Shown piece after piece: positions 33,963 through 43,178 of a stretch of DNA of 64,000 nucleotides. The stretch is from Paracoccus spongiarum (GTDB lineage Bacteria; Pseudomonadota; Alphaproteobacteria; Rhodobacterales; Rhodobacteraceae). The stretch's first letter is position 1. Every line of letters starts with the position of its first letter. The stretch spans positions 62,001-126,000 of the forward strand of contig NZ_JAVAMQ010000011.1 of assembly GCF_030732095.1 (NCBI RefSeq), written 5' to 3'. The notes under the pieces were generated by a model that saw only the letters and a list, made by a program, of their open reading frames with translations, did no database searches and was not told where the DNA came from. A program made the translations under genes and the position numbers.

Positions 33963-35252
33963 TCAGACCTCTTCGATGCGCAGCTCGACCGGATCGCTGA
34001 CCAGCACGCCGGTGCGCGGCAGCGCCTCGATGGCGAAGTCGATGGCATCGGGGGTGGTCTTGTGGGTAACGACCAGCACCGGTACGCTGCTGTCGCTGTG
34101 CTGGCCGTATTGGCGCATCCGGTCGATCGAGATGCCCGCATCGCCCAGAACCGTGGCGATCTTGGCCAGGGCGCCGGGCTTGTCCTGCAATTCGAGGCGC
34201 AGATAATAGGCGGCCGGCACAGCCGTGCGCGCCGGCTGCGCCGCCGTCAGCGACGCGGCCGGCTGGCCGAAGACCGGCAGGCGGACGCCGCGCGCTATCT
34301 CGACGATGTCAGACAGGACCGCGCTGGCGGTCGGGCCTTCGCCGGCGCCGGCGCCGCGCAGGACGATCTGCCCGACGCTGTCGCCCTCGACCACCACCAT
34401 GTTGGTGCCGCCATGCAGCTGTCCCAGCGGGCTGTCGGCGGGCACGAGGCAGGGCGACATGCGCTGTTCGAGCCCGCGCGCCGTCATCTGCGCGACGCCC
34501 AGCAGCTTGATGCGGTAGCCCAGGTCCGCGGCGCGGCGGATGTCGTCGATGCTGACGCGCTCGATCCCCTCGATCTCGACGGCGCCGAAATCGACCTGGG
34601 TGCCGAAGGCGATGGCCGACAGGATCGCCAGCTTGTGGCCGGCGTCGATGCCGCCCACGTCCAGCGTCGGGTCGGCCTCGAGATAGCCCAGTTGGCGCGC
34701 CTCTTCGAAGACCGCCTCGTAGGGCAGGCCCGCGCTTTCCATCCGGGTCAGGATATAGTTGCAGGTGCCGTTCATCACCCCCATGACACGGCTGATGTCG
34801 TTTCCGGCCAGCGATTCCGTCATCGCCTTGATGACCGGGATGCCGCCCGCCACCGCCGCCTCGAAGCGGATCGCGCGGCCGAGGCTTTCGGCCAGTTCCG
34901 CCAGGTCCTGCCCATGCATGGCCAGCAGCGCCTTGTTGGCCGTGACGACGTCCTTGCCGGCGCGCAGCGCGGCCTCGATGCTGTCCCTGGCGATGCCGTT
35001 GTCGCCGCCGATCAGTTCGACGAAGACATCGACATCGTCGGCCCGGGCAACCGCCACCGGATCATTTTCCCAGCGATAGGCGGACAGGTCGGCATCGCGG
35101 TTCTTGAGCCGGTCGCGGGCGCTGATCGCGGTGATCGTCACGTCACGGCCCGACCGGCGGGCCAGCAGCTCGGCATGTTTCTGGACGATCTTGACGACAC
35201 CGATCCCGACGGTGCCCAGCCCGGCAATACCGAGGCGCAGGGGGGACGACAT
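33963..35252 (-). CDS. hom: Homoserine dehydrogenase
   Basis: A 429-residue enzyme that reduces aspartate semialdehyde to homoserine for threonine and methionine. The Rossmann motif GIAGLGTVGIGVV is at the N-terminus; MNGTCNYILTRM and LEADPTLDVGGIDAGHKLAI are the conserved dehydrogenase segments. A C-terminal ACT domain (AYYLRLELQDKPGALAKIAT) suggests feedback control by threonine. The ATG at 35252 replaces a longer open frame because homologues start here. No attenuator was recognised upstream. Confidence 0.95.
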   Translation of the reverse strand: MSSPLRLGIAGLGTVGIGVVKIVQKHAELLARRSGRDVTITAISARDRLKNRDADLSAYRWENDPVAVARADDVDVFVELIGGDNGIARDSIEAALRAGKDVVTANKALLAMHGQDLAELAESLGRAIRFEAAVAGGIPVIKAMTESLAGNDISRVMGVMNGTCNYILTRMESAGLPYEAVFEEARQLGYLEADPTLDVGGIDAGHKLAILSAIAFGTQVDFGAVEIEGIERVSIDDIRRAADLGYRIKLLGVAQMTARGLEQRMSPCLVPADSPLGQLHGGTNMVVVEGDSVGQIVLRGAGAGEGPTASAVLSDIVEIARGVRLPVFGQPAASLTAAQPARTAVPAAYYLRLELQDKPGALAKIATVLGDAGISIDRMRQYGQHSDSSVPVLVVTHKTTPDAIDFAIEALPRTGVLVSDPVELRIEEV

Positions 35253-35738
35253 GGAAGCCTCATGGTTCACGATTGCGCGGGGTGTTAGCGCGCCCGGCCT
35301 TCTGTTGCAACGAGGAAGGCTGCGGCCGGTCCTGCCGATCGGAGCCGGCGTCAGAGCGGCCATCGGGTCTGGCGGCGACAGGCGACGAGATCGGCGGGGG
35401 AAGGTCCGGTCCGGGCGTTTCTGCCTGCGCGGACGAAGCGACCCGCCATGATCGCCATCAGGCCCGGAATCGGCCGAAGGGACGCCCGCGGCGCGCGGAA
35501 GGCAGGGCAGAGCCCAAGGGGCAATCCCGCAGCAGCCAGACAGATCGGATTGCGCGGCCGCGCGACGACGCAGCCATGACGCAGCCCGCGCGGCGGACCT
35601 TGCGGGTCAGGGGTGGTGCCGCAGGGCCACAGCCGACGTTCCGCGGTCCAGGGCAGCGCGCGGCCCGCACCGGTCAGCGCCTGGCCGGGCCAGACCCGCC
35701 AGGCGGACCGGCGCACCGTCGATGGGCGGCCGCATCGC
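35253..35738. other. Intergenic region of 486 bp
   Basis: No gene that I can support. Open frames on both strands have Arg/Pro/Ala-rich, random-looking translations. The hom promoter should lie at the left end. Confidence 0.4.
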
Positions 35739-36260
35739 CTAGTCCCCGTCCCCGAGGCCCGCCCATTGGCCGTCGATGCCGGTGGATCGCATGATCGACA
35801 CCACCCGACGCGCCGCCCGCAGCGTCAGGGCATGGATGTCACGGACATCGCCCGCATTCATGTCGTCGGGAAAGCGTTCGCCGCGGGTGTTGATGAAGGT
35901 CGGGTGCCAGTATCCCGCCTGCTGGCCGGGCCGCCACGAGGCATGGCAGAGAAGGTTGCGGTGCAGCCGGATGCGGTCGAGGTCCTCGGCGAGGCTTTGG
36001 CAATCCTCGATCCCGGCCTGGCGCATCGACGCCGCGAAACTGTCGATCAGCGTGCCGAGGGTGTCGTCGGCGATGTCCTCCATGCGCCGCAGCCAGCGTC
36101 GCAGTTCGGTATCGTCGGCCTCCTGCCCCAGGTCCTGCCGGGTCAGCGAGAAGATCGCCCGCTTCAGCGCCTCTTCGAGGAACCCGAAACCCGAGACCGC
36201 ATGGCCGATGGCCGATGCCATCTCGTCGGACAGGCGGTCTGGTGCGCGCGGCAGGGTCAT
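35739..36260 (-). CDS. Hypothetical protein
   Basis: A 173-residue cytoplasmic, mostly helical protein: SDEMASAIGHAVSGFGFLEE, then LRRWLRRMEDIADDTLGTLI, and a conserved-looking middle RLHRNLLCHASWRPG. The RN..CH segment is reminiscent of HEPN-like or Abi-type helical proteins, but the match is loose. It follows the lytic transglycosylase gene in the same direction after 73 bp. Function unknown. Confidence 0.6.
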   Translation of the reverse strand: MTLPRAPDRLSDEMASAIGHAVSGFGFLEEALKRAIFSLTRQDLGQEADDTELRRWLRRMEDIADDTLGTLIDSFAASMRQAGIEDCQSLAEDLDRIRLHRNLLCHASWRPGQQAGYWHPTFINTRGERFPDDMNAGDVRDIHALTLRAARRVVSIMRSTGIDGQWAGLGDGD

Positions 36261-36333
36261 TGCGATGTCATAGCCCGGCGGGCGGGGCCTGTCTGCCCCG
36301 TCGCGCCATCGGCTCGCCGGGGGGACGGAACGG

Positions 36334-36957
36334 TCAGCTGCCCGCGATGATGCGCACGTAGTTGCGCGTCTCGCGATAGGGCGGGATGCCGCCATGCTTG
36401 GCAACCGCGCCGGGACCCGCATTGTAGGCCGCAAGCGCGAGGCGCCAGTTGCCGAACTGGTTGTACATCATGCGCAGATAGCGGGCGCCGCCGTTCAGGT
36501 TCTGCACCGGGTCGTTGGGATTGACCCCCAGCTTGGCCGCCGTGCCCGGCATCAGCTGCGCCAGTCCGGTCGCGCCCTTGTGCGACCGCGCGCGCGGGTT
36601 CCAGCCCGATTCCTGCTGCACGAGGCGCAGGAACAGATCCTCGGGCACGCCATGCTTGCGCGCCGCCGCCCGGGCATGGGGGATGAAGTCGCTGCGCTTG
36701 CCGCGATAGGCCGGGATGTTGGTCGACAGCTGGATGTCGACGATGCTGCGATTGCCGCCGCCCGGCTGAAGCCGCGCCGACTGCTGGTATTGCGACGCCA
36801 GCCGCGAGTCCATCAGCCGGGTCTGCCGGGCGAACTGGTCGGCCCGCGATTTCGATGAACTGCCCGACAGGCGCAGCCCCTCGGCGGCGGCCGGCATGGC
36901 CAGCGCGATGATCGTGGCGACGCACAGCGCCGTCCTGGCCCGGGGAATGATCCGCAT
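36334..36957 (-). CDS. Lytic transglycosylase, SLT family
   Basis: A 207-residue exported enzyme. [20 protein letters not shown] is the signal peptide. The C-terminal SLT domain shows [20 protein letters not shown] with catalytic Glu116, [14 protein letters not shown], and [12 protein letters not shown], the standard motifs of Slt/MltC-like transglycosylases that cleave peptidoglycan. The N-terminal 80 residues are a Ser/Gln-rich linker. ATG 36957 is chosen to fit the signal peptide. Confidence 0.9.
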   Translation of the reverse strand: MRIIPRARTALCVATIIALAMPAAAEGLRLSGSSSKSRADQFARQTRLMDSRLASQYQQSARLQPGGGNRSIVDIQLSTNIPAYRGKRSDFIPHARAAARKHGVPEDLFLRLVQQESGWNPRARSHKGATGLAQLMPGTAAKLGVNPNDPVQNLNGGARYLRMMYNQFGNWRLALAAYNAGPGAVAKHGGIPPYRETRNYVRIIAGS

Positions 36958-37275
36958 GTCCTCGCCCTCGTTCTTGCCGTCCTGCGGTCGCCGGCGCGCC
37001 GGACCGACCGAGTGACTCACCTGCCGCGATGTTGTGCCCTCTCGCGTTCACGGGAAACTATACAGCAATCGCCGCATCCCGCCAGCCACCCGGTTTTGGG
37101 GCCTCGGGGCGGCGCGACGATCGGCAAGGTTCCGCCGATCCGGCCCTGACGGCGCAGCCGCGCGGCGCGCGGCTTGGCGGGCGGTCGCGGCCGGCAACCG
37201 GGCGGCGAATGGCTTGCAGGCCGGGCCTCGCCTGCGCTAGACCGGCCTGCGACAGACAGAAGCAGGGAACCCGGC
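36958..37275. other. Divergent promoter region (transglycosylase / ssb)
   Basis: About 320 bp with no gene. It must carry the promoters of both flanking genes, but no clear -35/-10 pair or SOS box was recognised. Confidence 0.4.
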
Positions 37276-37761
37276 ATGGCAGGCAGCGTCAACAAGGTCA
37301 TTCTGATCGGCAATCTGGGCCGAGACCCGGAAATCCGCACCTTCCAGAACGGCGGAAAGGTCGCCAATCTGCGGATCGCGACATCCGAGCAGTGGAAGGA
37401 CCGCACCAGCGGCGAGCGGCGCGAGAAGACCGAATGGCATTCGGTCGCGGTCATGTCCGAGGGGCTGGTCAACGTGGTCGAGCGGTTCCTGAAGAAGGGC
37501 AGCAAGGTCTATGTCGAGGGCCAGCTGGAAACCCGCAAATGGCAGGACCAGTCTGGCCAGGACCGCTATACGACCGAGGTCGTCCTGCGCGGCTTCAACG
37601 GCACGCTGCAGATGCTTGACGGCCGCGGCGACGGCGGCGGCGGCGGACGCGATTCGGGCGGCTATGGCGGCGGCTACGACGATTCCCGCGGCGGCGGCGC
37701 GGGCGGCGGCGCCCCCTCGGGCGGCGGACGCAGCGAATACGACGACGAGATCCCGTTCTAG
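37276..37761 (+). CDS. ssb: Single-stranded DNA-binding protein
   Basis: A 161-residue SSB. The OB-fold starts [20 protein letters not shown] and includes [20 protein letters not shown] and [20 protein letters not shown] Gly-rich flexible linker follows (residues 117-152), and the acidic C-terminal tip EYDDEIPF is the partner-binding tail used by replication and repair proteins. Complete and typical. A hairpin terminator follows. Confidence 0.96.
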   Translation: MAGSVNKVILIGNLGRDPEIRTFQNGGKVANLRIATSEQWKDRTSGERREKTEWHSVAVMSEGLVNVVERFLKKGSKVYVEGQLETRKWQDQSGQDRYTTEVVLRGFNGTLQMLDGRGDGGGGGRDSGGYGGGYDDSRGGGAGGGAPSGGGRSEYDDEIPF

Positions 37762-37796
37762 CGGACCCTCGCCGCGAATCGATCCGGCCTGATGCG

Positions 37797-37820
37797 CGGG
37801 CGGTCCCCTGGGGCCGCCCG
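37797..37820 (+). terminator. Hairpin downstream of ssb
   Basis: GGGCGG and CCGCCC flank a loop rich in C and G and are followed by a modest T-containing stretch (GTTCGCCTTT). A likely terminator of the ssb transcript. Confidence 0.5.
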
Positions 37821-38024
37821 TTCGCCTTTGCGGGTGCCATGAAAAAGATTGCGCGGGGCCGGGCCGATGCCGCCTGCTCGTTGCGCGGTGCGGCCCGGCC
37901 GCTTGCCGAATGATCCGCTGCTTGCATTGCTCCGCGCGGCGGGTCTTCTGGCCGGGTTTCAGGGCGATCCGCGGCGGATCGCGGCAGGCCCGCACGGGGC
38001 CTTGCGAGGGGGAGGAAAGACCAC

Positions 38025-39071
38025 ATGACACTGACCGTCACCGATCTGAAGGCGCCCGAGGGGTTCGAGCGTCTGGTCCGCGCCGAGGACGCCGAGGCCG
38101 GGCTTCGGGCGCTGATCTGCATTCACTCGACGGTCCTGGGTCCGGCGGCGGGCGGCTGCCGGATGTGGGCCTATGGCGGCGAGGCCGAGGCAATCGAGGA
38201 TGTCACCAGGCTGGCCCGCGGCATGACCTACAAGAACGCGATGGCGGGGCTTGGCCTTGGCGGCGGCAAGTCGGTGATCATCGGCGATGCGCGCCGCGAC
38301 AAGACGCCGGCGATGATGCGCGCCTTCGGCCGCGCGGTCGAGGCGTTGGGGGGCCGCTACTACACCGCCGAGGATGTCGGCATCTCGCCCGAGGACATGG
38401 CCCATGCCGCACGCGAGACACGCTTTGCGGTCGGGCTGTCGGGCGCCTCGGGCGATCCCTCGCCCTGGACGGCCGAGGGGGTGTTCCGCTGTCTGCTGAC
38501 CGGCGCCGCGCATGTCTTCGGCAGCGACGACCTGCGGGGCCGGCGGGTGCTGGTGCAGGGGCTCGGCCATGTCGGCATGGATCTGGCGCGCAAGCTGGCG
38601 GCGGCCGGCGCCGACCTGGTGGTGACCGACATCCACGCCGAGGCCCTGCGGATCGCCACGGCGGATCTGGGTGCTGCGGTCTGCGAGCCGGGCGCGGTCT
38701 TCGAGCAGCAGATGGATGTCTACGCGCCCTGCGCGCTGGGCGGGGTGATCACCGATGACAGCGCGGCGCGGCTTCGGGCGCGGCTGATCTGCGGGGCGGC
38801 CAACAACCAGCTTGCGACGCCGGCGCTGGCCCGCAGCCTCCGGGCGCGCGGCATCACCTACCTGCCCGACTACGTGGTCAATGCCGGCGGCATCATCAGC
38901 GTCGCCAGCGAGATCCACGGCAAGGACGACGCCTGGCGCCGCGCCCGGCTGGACGGGATCGCCGGGCGCGTGGCCGAGATGCTGGTCCGCGCCGGCGCCG
39001 AGGGCCGTTGCACCACCGACATCGCCGACGAGATGGTGGGGCGGATGCTGCAGGGCCGCTCGGCCGCCTGA
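38025..39071 (+). CDS. Leucine/valine-type amino acid dehydrogenase
   Basis: A 348-residue Glu/Leu/Phe/Val dehydrogenase. Lys70 (MTYKNAMAGLGLGGGK) and Lys82 match the catalytic lysines of leucine dehydrogenase, and the Rossmann motif VLVQGLGHVGMDLA follows. It interconverts branched-chain amino acids and 2-oxo acids with NAD+. Since valine and isoleucine breakdown gives propionyl-CoA, it may feed the pcc/mutase pathway; this is inference. GGAGG upstream of ATG 38025. Specificity among Leu, Val and Phe cannot be read. Confidence 0.88.
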   Translation: MTLTVTDLKAPEGFERLVRAEDAEAGLRALICIHSTVLGPAAGGCRMWAYGGEAEAIEDVTRLARGMTYKNAMAGLGLGGGKSVIIGDARRDKTPAMMRAFGRAVEALGGRYYTAEDVGISPEDMAHAARETRFAVGLSGASGDPSPWTAEGVFRCLLTGAAHVFGSDDLRGRRVLVQGLGHVGMDLARKLAAAGADLVVTDIHAEALRIATADLGAAVCEPGAVFEQQMDVYAPCALGGVITDDSAARLRARLICGAANNQLATPALARSLRARGITYLPDYVVNAGGIISVASEIHGKDDAWRRARLDGIAGRVAEMLVRAGAEGRCTTDIADEMVGRMLQGRSAA

Positions 39072-39237
39072 TCCGCGCGACCGGACGCGGCCGCCGGAAC
39101 GCAGCGCCGGCGGCGGGGCGCGGGGGCGCAGCCCCCAGCCGCGCGGACCCCTCGACGGGGTCCAAGCGGCTTGCCTGCTGCCGCCCCGGACCGGCCCACC
39201 CCGAACCGGCCGCCGGGACAACGCGCCCGGCGCGCTG

Positions 39238-40212
39238 TCAGCCCGGCGGGATGGGCCCGCCCGGCGAGGCGGTGCGCGGGCGCCCGCGCAGCCGCGCCTC
39301 GCGCCACATCGCATAGCCGCCCGCCGCCGCGATGATCCCCGCGCCGGCCAGCGTCCAGCCGTCGGGCCGCTCGCCGAACACTGCCATCGCCAGCAGGATC
39401 GCGAAGATCAGCCGGGAGTAGCGGAACGGCGCGATCGCCCCGATCTCGCCGATCCGCGTCGCGATGACCATCGCCAGATAGCCCCCCAGCCCGAAACCGA
39501 CGCAGGCAAGCAGCATCGCCGCCTGCCTCGCATCGGGCATCATCATGCGCTGGCCGCCCAGCAGCGCAAGCACCGCGCCCGCAAACGCCATCGCGCCAAA
39601 GGCCGATGCCGTCAGCATCCCCGACCCGATTCCGGGCGGCAAGCGGCGGGTGATGAGGTCGCGCGCCGCCAGCGCCAGCACCGCGATCAGCGCCAGCAGC
39701 GAGGCCGGCTGATAGGCGTCGGTCCCCGGCCGCACGATCAGCAGGACCCCCGCGAAGCCTGCCAGGATCGACAGCCAGCGCCGCCAGCCGACCGGCTCGG
39801 ACAGGAACAGCGCCGCACCCAGCGTCATCAGCAGCGGCAGCGCCTGCAGGATGGCCGATGCGATGCTGAGATCGCCCGTGGCCAGCGCGGTGACGAAGCA
39901 GATCGCGCAGATCGCCTCGCACAGATTGCGCGCCAGCACCCCGCGATGCAGCAGGTCGCGCGGCCGCAGCCCGCCGCCGCGCAGCGCCACCCAACTGCCA
40001 AACACCACCATGCCGGCCAGCCCGACGATCATCAGCACCTGTCCGGTCGGCATCGCGCGCGACAGCAGCTTCAGCAGCGTGTCCTCGAAGGCAAAGCCGG
40101 CCATCCCCAGTGTCATCAGCAGCGCGGCGCGGGCATTCTGGCCGCCGCCGTCCGCGCCGGGGCCCGCCTGCAGGGGCCCCTGCGGACCCGCTCGCCCGAT
40201 CGCCTTCGCCAT
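39238..40212 (-). CDS. EamA/DMT family transporter
   Basis: A 324-residue membrane protein with two five-helix EamA repeats, about ten transmembrane segments (first GMAGFAFEDTLLKLLS, last AGAGIIAAAGGYAMW). Such proteins export amino acids or metabolites; the substrate is unknown. The start ATG 40212 follows AGGAGG by 6 nt. It is divergent from the small metal-binding gene and convergent with the dehydrogenase. The cytoplasmic tail is Arg-rich. Confidence 0.88.
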   Translation of the reverse strand: MAKAIGRAGPQGPLQAGPGADGGGQNARAALLMTLGMAGFAFEDTLLKLLSRAMPTGQVLMIVGLAGMVVFGSWVALRGGGLRPRDLLHRGVLARNLCEAICAICFVTALATGDLSIASAILQALPLLMTLGAALFLSEPVGWRRWLSILAGFAGVLLIVRPGTDAYQPASLLALIAVLALAARDLITRRLPPGIGSGMLTASAFGAMAFAGAVLALLGGQRMMMPDARQAAMLLACVGFGLGGYLAMVIATRIGEIGAIAPFRYSRLIFAILLAMAVFGERPDGWTLAGAGIIAAAGGYAMWREARLRGRPRTASPGGPIPPG

Positions 40213-40300
40213 CTCCGTCCTCCTGCGGCCTGTGGTCGCGGCTTGCCGCAGCGCCGAACCGAGACCAGAATGCGCGCCGGTTGTCAAATCAGAGGCTGAC

Positions 40301-40486
40301 ATGATCCTGTCCGTTCCCGACATGAGCTGTGCCCATTGCAAGGCCGCGATCGAGGCCGCGTTGGGCCGCGCCGGTGGCCGCGCCGAGGTCGATCTGGCCG
40401 CGCGCACCGTCAGCGTCACCGGCCTCGACCGCCCGGCGGCCGAGGCCGCCATCCGCGCTGCCGGCTACGCGCCCGGCCCCGCCTGA
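40301..40486 (+). CDS. Heavy-metal-associated domain protein (CopZ-like)
   Basis: A 61-residue single HMA domain with the metal site MSCAHC (residues 8-13) in MILSVPDMSCAHCKAAIEAA. It probably carries Cu(I) as a cytoplasmic chaperone. No copper ATPase or regulator is adjacent, so its partner must lie elsewhere. Confidence 0.85.
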   Translation: MILSVPDMSCAHCKAAIEAALGRAGGRAEVDLAARTVSVTGLDRPAAEAAIRAAGYAPGPA

Positions 40487-40633
40487 CGCAGTCGCATCGC
40501 CCCGAACACGCGGCTGTGATTGAGCGGGACTGACCCTTTTGCTATATGCTGTTTGCATGAAGGGTCTTCGAGACCGGTCGAACCGGCGTGCCCTCGATGA
40601 GGATAGGACAAGAAACCCGAGGAGACAGTCCCC

Positions 40634-40936
40634 ATGCTGAACCGCATCATCGTCGCGGCGGCGGCCATCGCGATGACCGCACCGCTGGCCATGGCCGGCC
40701 CCATCGACAGCGCCTGCGTGCGATCCGATCGCGCGCGCGGCAATTCGCCGCTGTGCGGCTGCATCCAGCGCGTCGCCGACCAGACCCTGTCGCGATCCGA
40801 CCAGCGCCGCGCCGCCGCCTTCTTCAAGGACCCGCATCACGCCCAAGAGGTGCGGATGTCCAAGAGTGACGCCGACAACGCCTTCTGGGCGCGCTACAAG
40901 AACTTTGCCTCGGCAGCCGAGGCTTACTGCCGCTGA
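40634..40936 (+). CDS. Small periplasmic hypothetical protein
   Basis: A 100-residue exported protein: signal MLNRIIVAAAAIAMTAPLAMA, then a mature part with CVRSDRARGNSPLCGCIQRV (three cysteines) and ending YCR, so up to two disulfides are possible. Rhodobacteraceae homologues are sometimes labelled arginine transporter, which the size and lack of membrane helices do not support. It precedes cobB by 5 bp, same strand. Function unknown. Confidence 0.8.
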   Translation: MLNRIIVAAAAIAMTAPLAMAGPIDSACVRSDRARGNSPLCGCIQRVADQTLSRSDQRRAAAFFKDPHHAQEVRMSKSDADNAFWARYKNFASAAEAYCR

Positions 40937-40941
40937 CGCCG

Positions 40942-41625
40942 ATGCGGATCGTGGCGCTGACCGGGGCGGGCATTTCAGCCGAAAGCGGGCTTGCCACCTT
41001 CCGCGCCAGCGAGGGGCTGTGGGAACGGCATCGCATCGAGGACGTCGCCACGCCCGAGGCCTTCGCCCGCGATCCGGCCCTGGTGCATCGGTTCTACAAC
41101 GCCCGGCGCGACAAGGCGGCGGCGGCACGGCCCAACGCCGCGCATCTGGCGCTGGCGCGGCTTGCCGAGAGCCACGACCTGACGCTTGTCACCCAGAATG
41201 TCGACGACCTGCATGAACGCGCCGGCAGCCCCGGGGTGATCCACATGCATGGCCGGCTGGCCGGGGCGCTCTGCGCGGCCTGCGGCCATCGCTGGCCGGC
41301 ACCCGCCCGGATGCAGCCGCAGGATCCCTGCCCGCATTGCGCCGCGCCCGCCACCCGCCCCGATATCGTCTGGTTCGGCGAGATGCCCTATCGGCTGGAC
41401 CGCATCTGGGCCGCGCTCGAGGCCTGCGACCTCTTCGCGGCGATCGGCACCTCGGGCAATGTCCATCCCGCCGCCGGATTTGCCCGGCATGCCGCGCGGC
41501 ACGGCGCCGAATGCGTCGAGCTGAACCTCGAGGCCAGCCGCAACGCCGATGATTTCGACCGCCGCATCCTCGGCCCAGCCTCGCGCACCGTGCCCGACTG
41601 GGTCGCCGCCCTGACCGCGCGCTGA
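40942..41625 (+). CDS. cobB: NAD-dependent protein deacylase (sirtuin)
   Basis: A 227-residue Sir2 protein that removes acyl groups from lysines using NAD+. The NAD site is LTGAGISAESGLATFR at the N-terminus; TQNVDDLHERAG and catalytic His103 in VIHMHGRL follow; Cys111, Cys114, Cys130 and Cys133 make the zinc ribbon. It resembles the CobB/SIRT5 desuccinylase group; with propionyl- and succinyl-CoA metabolism nearby, an acyl-repair role is plausible but not shown. Confidence 0.94.
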   Translation: MRIVALTGAGISAESGLATFRASEGLWERHRIEDVATPEAFARDPALVHRFYNARRDKAAAARPNAAHLALARLAESHDLTLVTQNVDDLHERAGSPGVIHMHGRLAGALCAACGHRWPAPARMQPQDPCPHCAAPATRPDIVWFGEMPYRLDRIWAALEACDLFAAIGTSGNVHPAAGFARHAARHGAECVELNLEASRNADDFDRRILGPASRTVPDWVAALTAR

Positions 41626-41717
41626 GGCGTGCGCCCGGCGCCGCGCCGCGGGCTTTCACGCCGGTTTCATGCTAGCATCGGATCATCCCGCCAGATCGCG
41701 ATTGCACGAGGCCGACG

Positions 41718-42824
41718 ATGAAACTTGCCGTCTGGAACATGGAATGGCTGAACGACATGGTGACCACCGATGCCGACGGGCAACCGGTGCTGAAGCCGGG
41801 CGACGTCCGCGTGCGCGGCCCCAAGCCTCCCTGGCAATCCGAAAACCCGACCGTCGCACAGCGCTCGGCGCTGATCGCGGAGGGGCTGGCCGACCTGGAC
41901 GCCGATCTGGTGGTGGTGGTCGAGGGGCCGAACATGGGCGGCGAATTGCAGGCGATCTTCGACGCGCTGGCGCCGGGCGACTGGCTGTGCCACGTCCAGC
42001 GGTCGCGCTATCTGTCGCGGCCGGGCGCGGGCGGCCGCAGGCTGGGATCGTCGCAATGCGTCGGGCTTGCGCTGCGCATCGACCGTGGCGCCTTCGCCGT
42101 TCCGCCGGCGATCGTCTGGGACAGCGAGGAGCCCGCCTCCGGCGCGGTCTTCGACGCCTCCGAGCCGTTCTTCCTGGATGTCGAGGAAAACGGCATCTTC
42201 GAATGGTTCCGCTACGAGCGCCGGCCGCTCTATGCCGAGATCCGCCCCGCCGCGGGCCGCCCGTTCCGCATCCTCGGGCTGCACCTGAAGTCCAAGGGCA
42301 TCTTCGCGGCCTATGAATGGTCGAAATGGTGGCAGCTGGCCGATGCCAACCGCCGCCGCCTGCTGGCCCAGTGCCGGCACCTGCGCACGCATTTCCTCGA
42401 CCGCTACCTGACCGAGGCCGGGACGGCCGGGATCCCGCTGGTGGTCTGCGGCGACATCAATGACGGGCCGGGCTTCGACACCTCGGAAATGCGGCTGCTG
42501 GCCTCGGGGGTCGAGACGGTGATGGGCACCGTCTGGCGCCCCCGACTGAGCCTCGGCAATGCGCTGTTCGACGGGCTGTCGCCCGCCGATCAGGAGGCGC
42601 TGAACTTCGAGGACCTGGGCACGACGCGATTTCCCGACCCGATCTTCAACGACGTGCATCACCGGGTCTGGATCGACCACATCCTCTACAGCCGCAACGC
42701 GCCGCAGGGCTGGGTCCGCGAGGCGCGGATCCCGCGCGAGACCGCGGGCGGCACCGAATACTGGAAGATCAGTGACCATTTCCCGGTCACCGCGCTGATC
42801 GACCTGCCGCCGGCCACGGCCTGA
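41718..42824 (+). CDS. Endonuclease/exonuclease/phosphatase-fold protein
   Basis: A 368-residue EEP-fold hydrolase. MKLAVWNMEWLNDMV at the start, VVVEGPNMGGELQAIF (catalytic Glu), FRILGLHLKSKGIF, VVCGDINDGPGFDT and the final YWKISDHFPVTALID (Asp-His) form the full catalytic set. Substrate could be nucleic acid or a phosphate ester. No signal peptide. Its stop lies 50 bp before the B12 riboswitch. Confidence 0.88.
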   Translation: MKLAVWNMEWLNDMVTTDADGQPVLKPGDVRVRGPKPPWQSENPTVAQRSALIAEGLADLDADLVVVVEGPNMGGELQAIFDALAPGDWLCHVQRSRYLSRPGAGGRRLGSSQCVGLALRIDRGAFAVPPAIVWDSEEPASGAVFDASEPFFLDVEENGIFEWFRYERRPLYAEIRPAAGRPFRILGLHLKSKGIFAAYEWSKWWQLADANRRRLLAQCRHLRTHFLDRYLTEAGTAGIPLVVCGDINDGPGFDTSEMRLLASGVETVMGTVWRPRLSLGNALFDGLSPADQEALNFEDLGTTRFPDPIFNDVHHRVWIDHILYSRNAPQGWVREARIPRETAGGTEYWKISDHFPVTALIDLPPATA

Positions 42825-42873
42825 GGGCCTTTGGGCTTGCGCGAATCCGGCAGACGGGCTAGGCCCGCCCTGC

Positions 42874-43040
42874 CTCGGTTCCGGGCCATGCCCGGTGAAA
42901 AGGGAACGCGGTGCGATTCCGCGACTGCCCCCGCAACTGTCAGCGGCGAGCGAGGCCGGAGAATGCCACTGTCCGCACCCTGCGCGGATGGGAAGGTCCG
43001 GCCAAGCCTTGACCCGCGAAGTCAGGAGACCTGCCGAAGG
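42874..43040 (+). promoter_or_regulatory. Cobalamin riboswitch
   Basis: The conserved elements occur in order: GGTTCC followed by GCCCGGTGAAAAGGGAACGC, then GACTGCCCCCGCAACTGT, GCCACTG near 42965, GGAAGGTCCGGC, and the B12 box AGTCAGGAGACCTGCC at 43020-43035. It folds on binding adenosylcobalamin or a related corrinoid and should repress btuB, whose ATG is 140 bp further, and the uptake genes behind it. Confidence 0.96.
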
Positions 43041-43178
43041 CCGTCACCCTGAGGGCATGCGAGGGGCATGCGCGAAGCGGATCTTCCGTCGTGGTGGTGT
43101 CCCCTGTCCGGCGCAGCCCTGCTGCCCGGATCAACCGCGTCCCATGCCGCCCGCCCGCGGCCGGAAGGATCCCGACCG

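Noticed and set aside
35351-35716. Possible minus-strand gene of 121 codons between hom and the next gene
   Set aside because: Trp/Arg/Pro-rich translation, no ribosome site and no recognisable motif.
36958-37275. SOS box upstream of ssb
   Set aside because: No GTTC-N7-GTTC or GAAC-N7-GAAC pattern typical of alphaproteobacterial LexA sites was found near the ssb start.
40634-40936. Arginine transporter label for the small cysteine-containing protein
   Set aside because: One signal peptide and no membrane helices; the label used for homologues has no support in the sequence.
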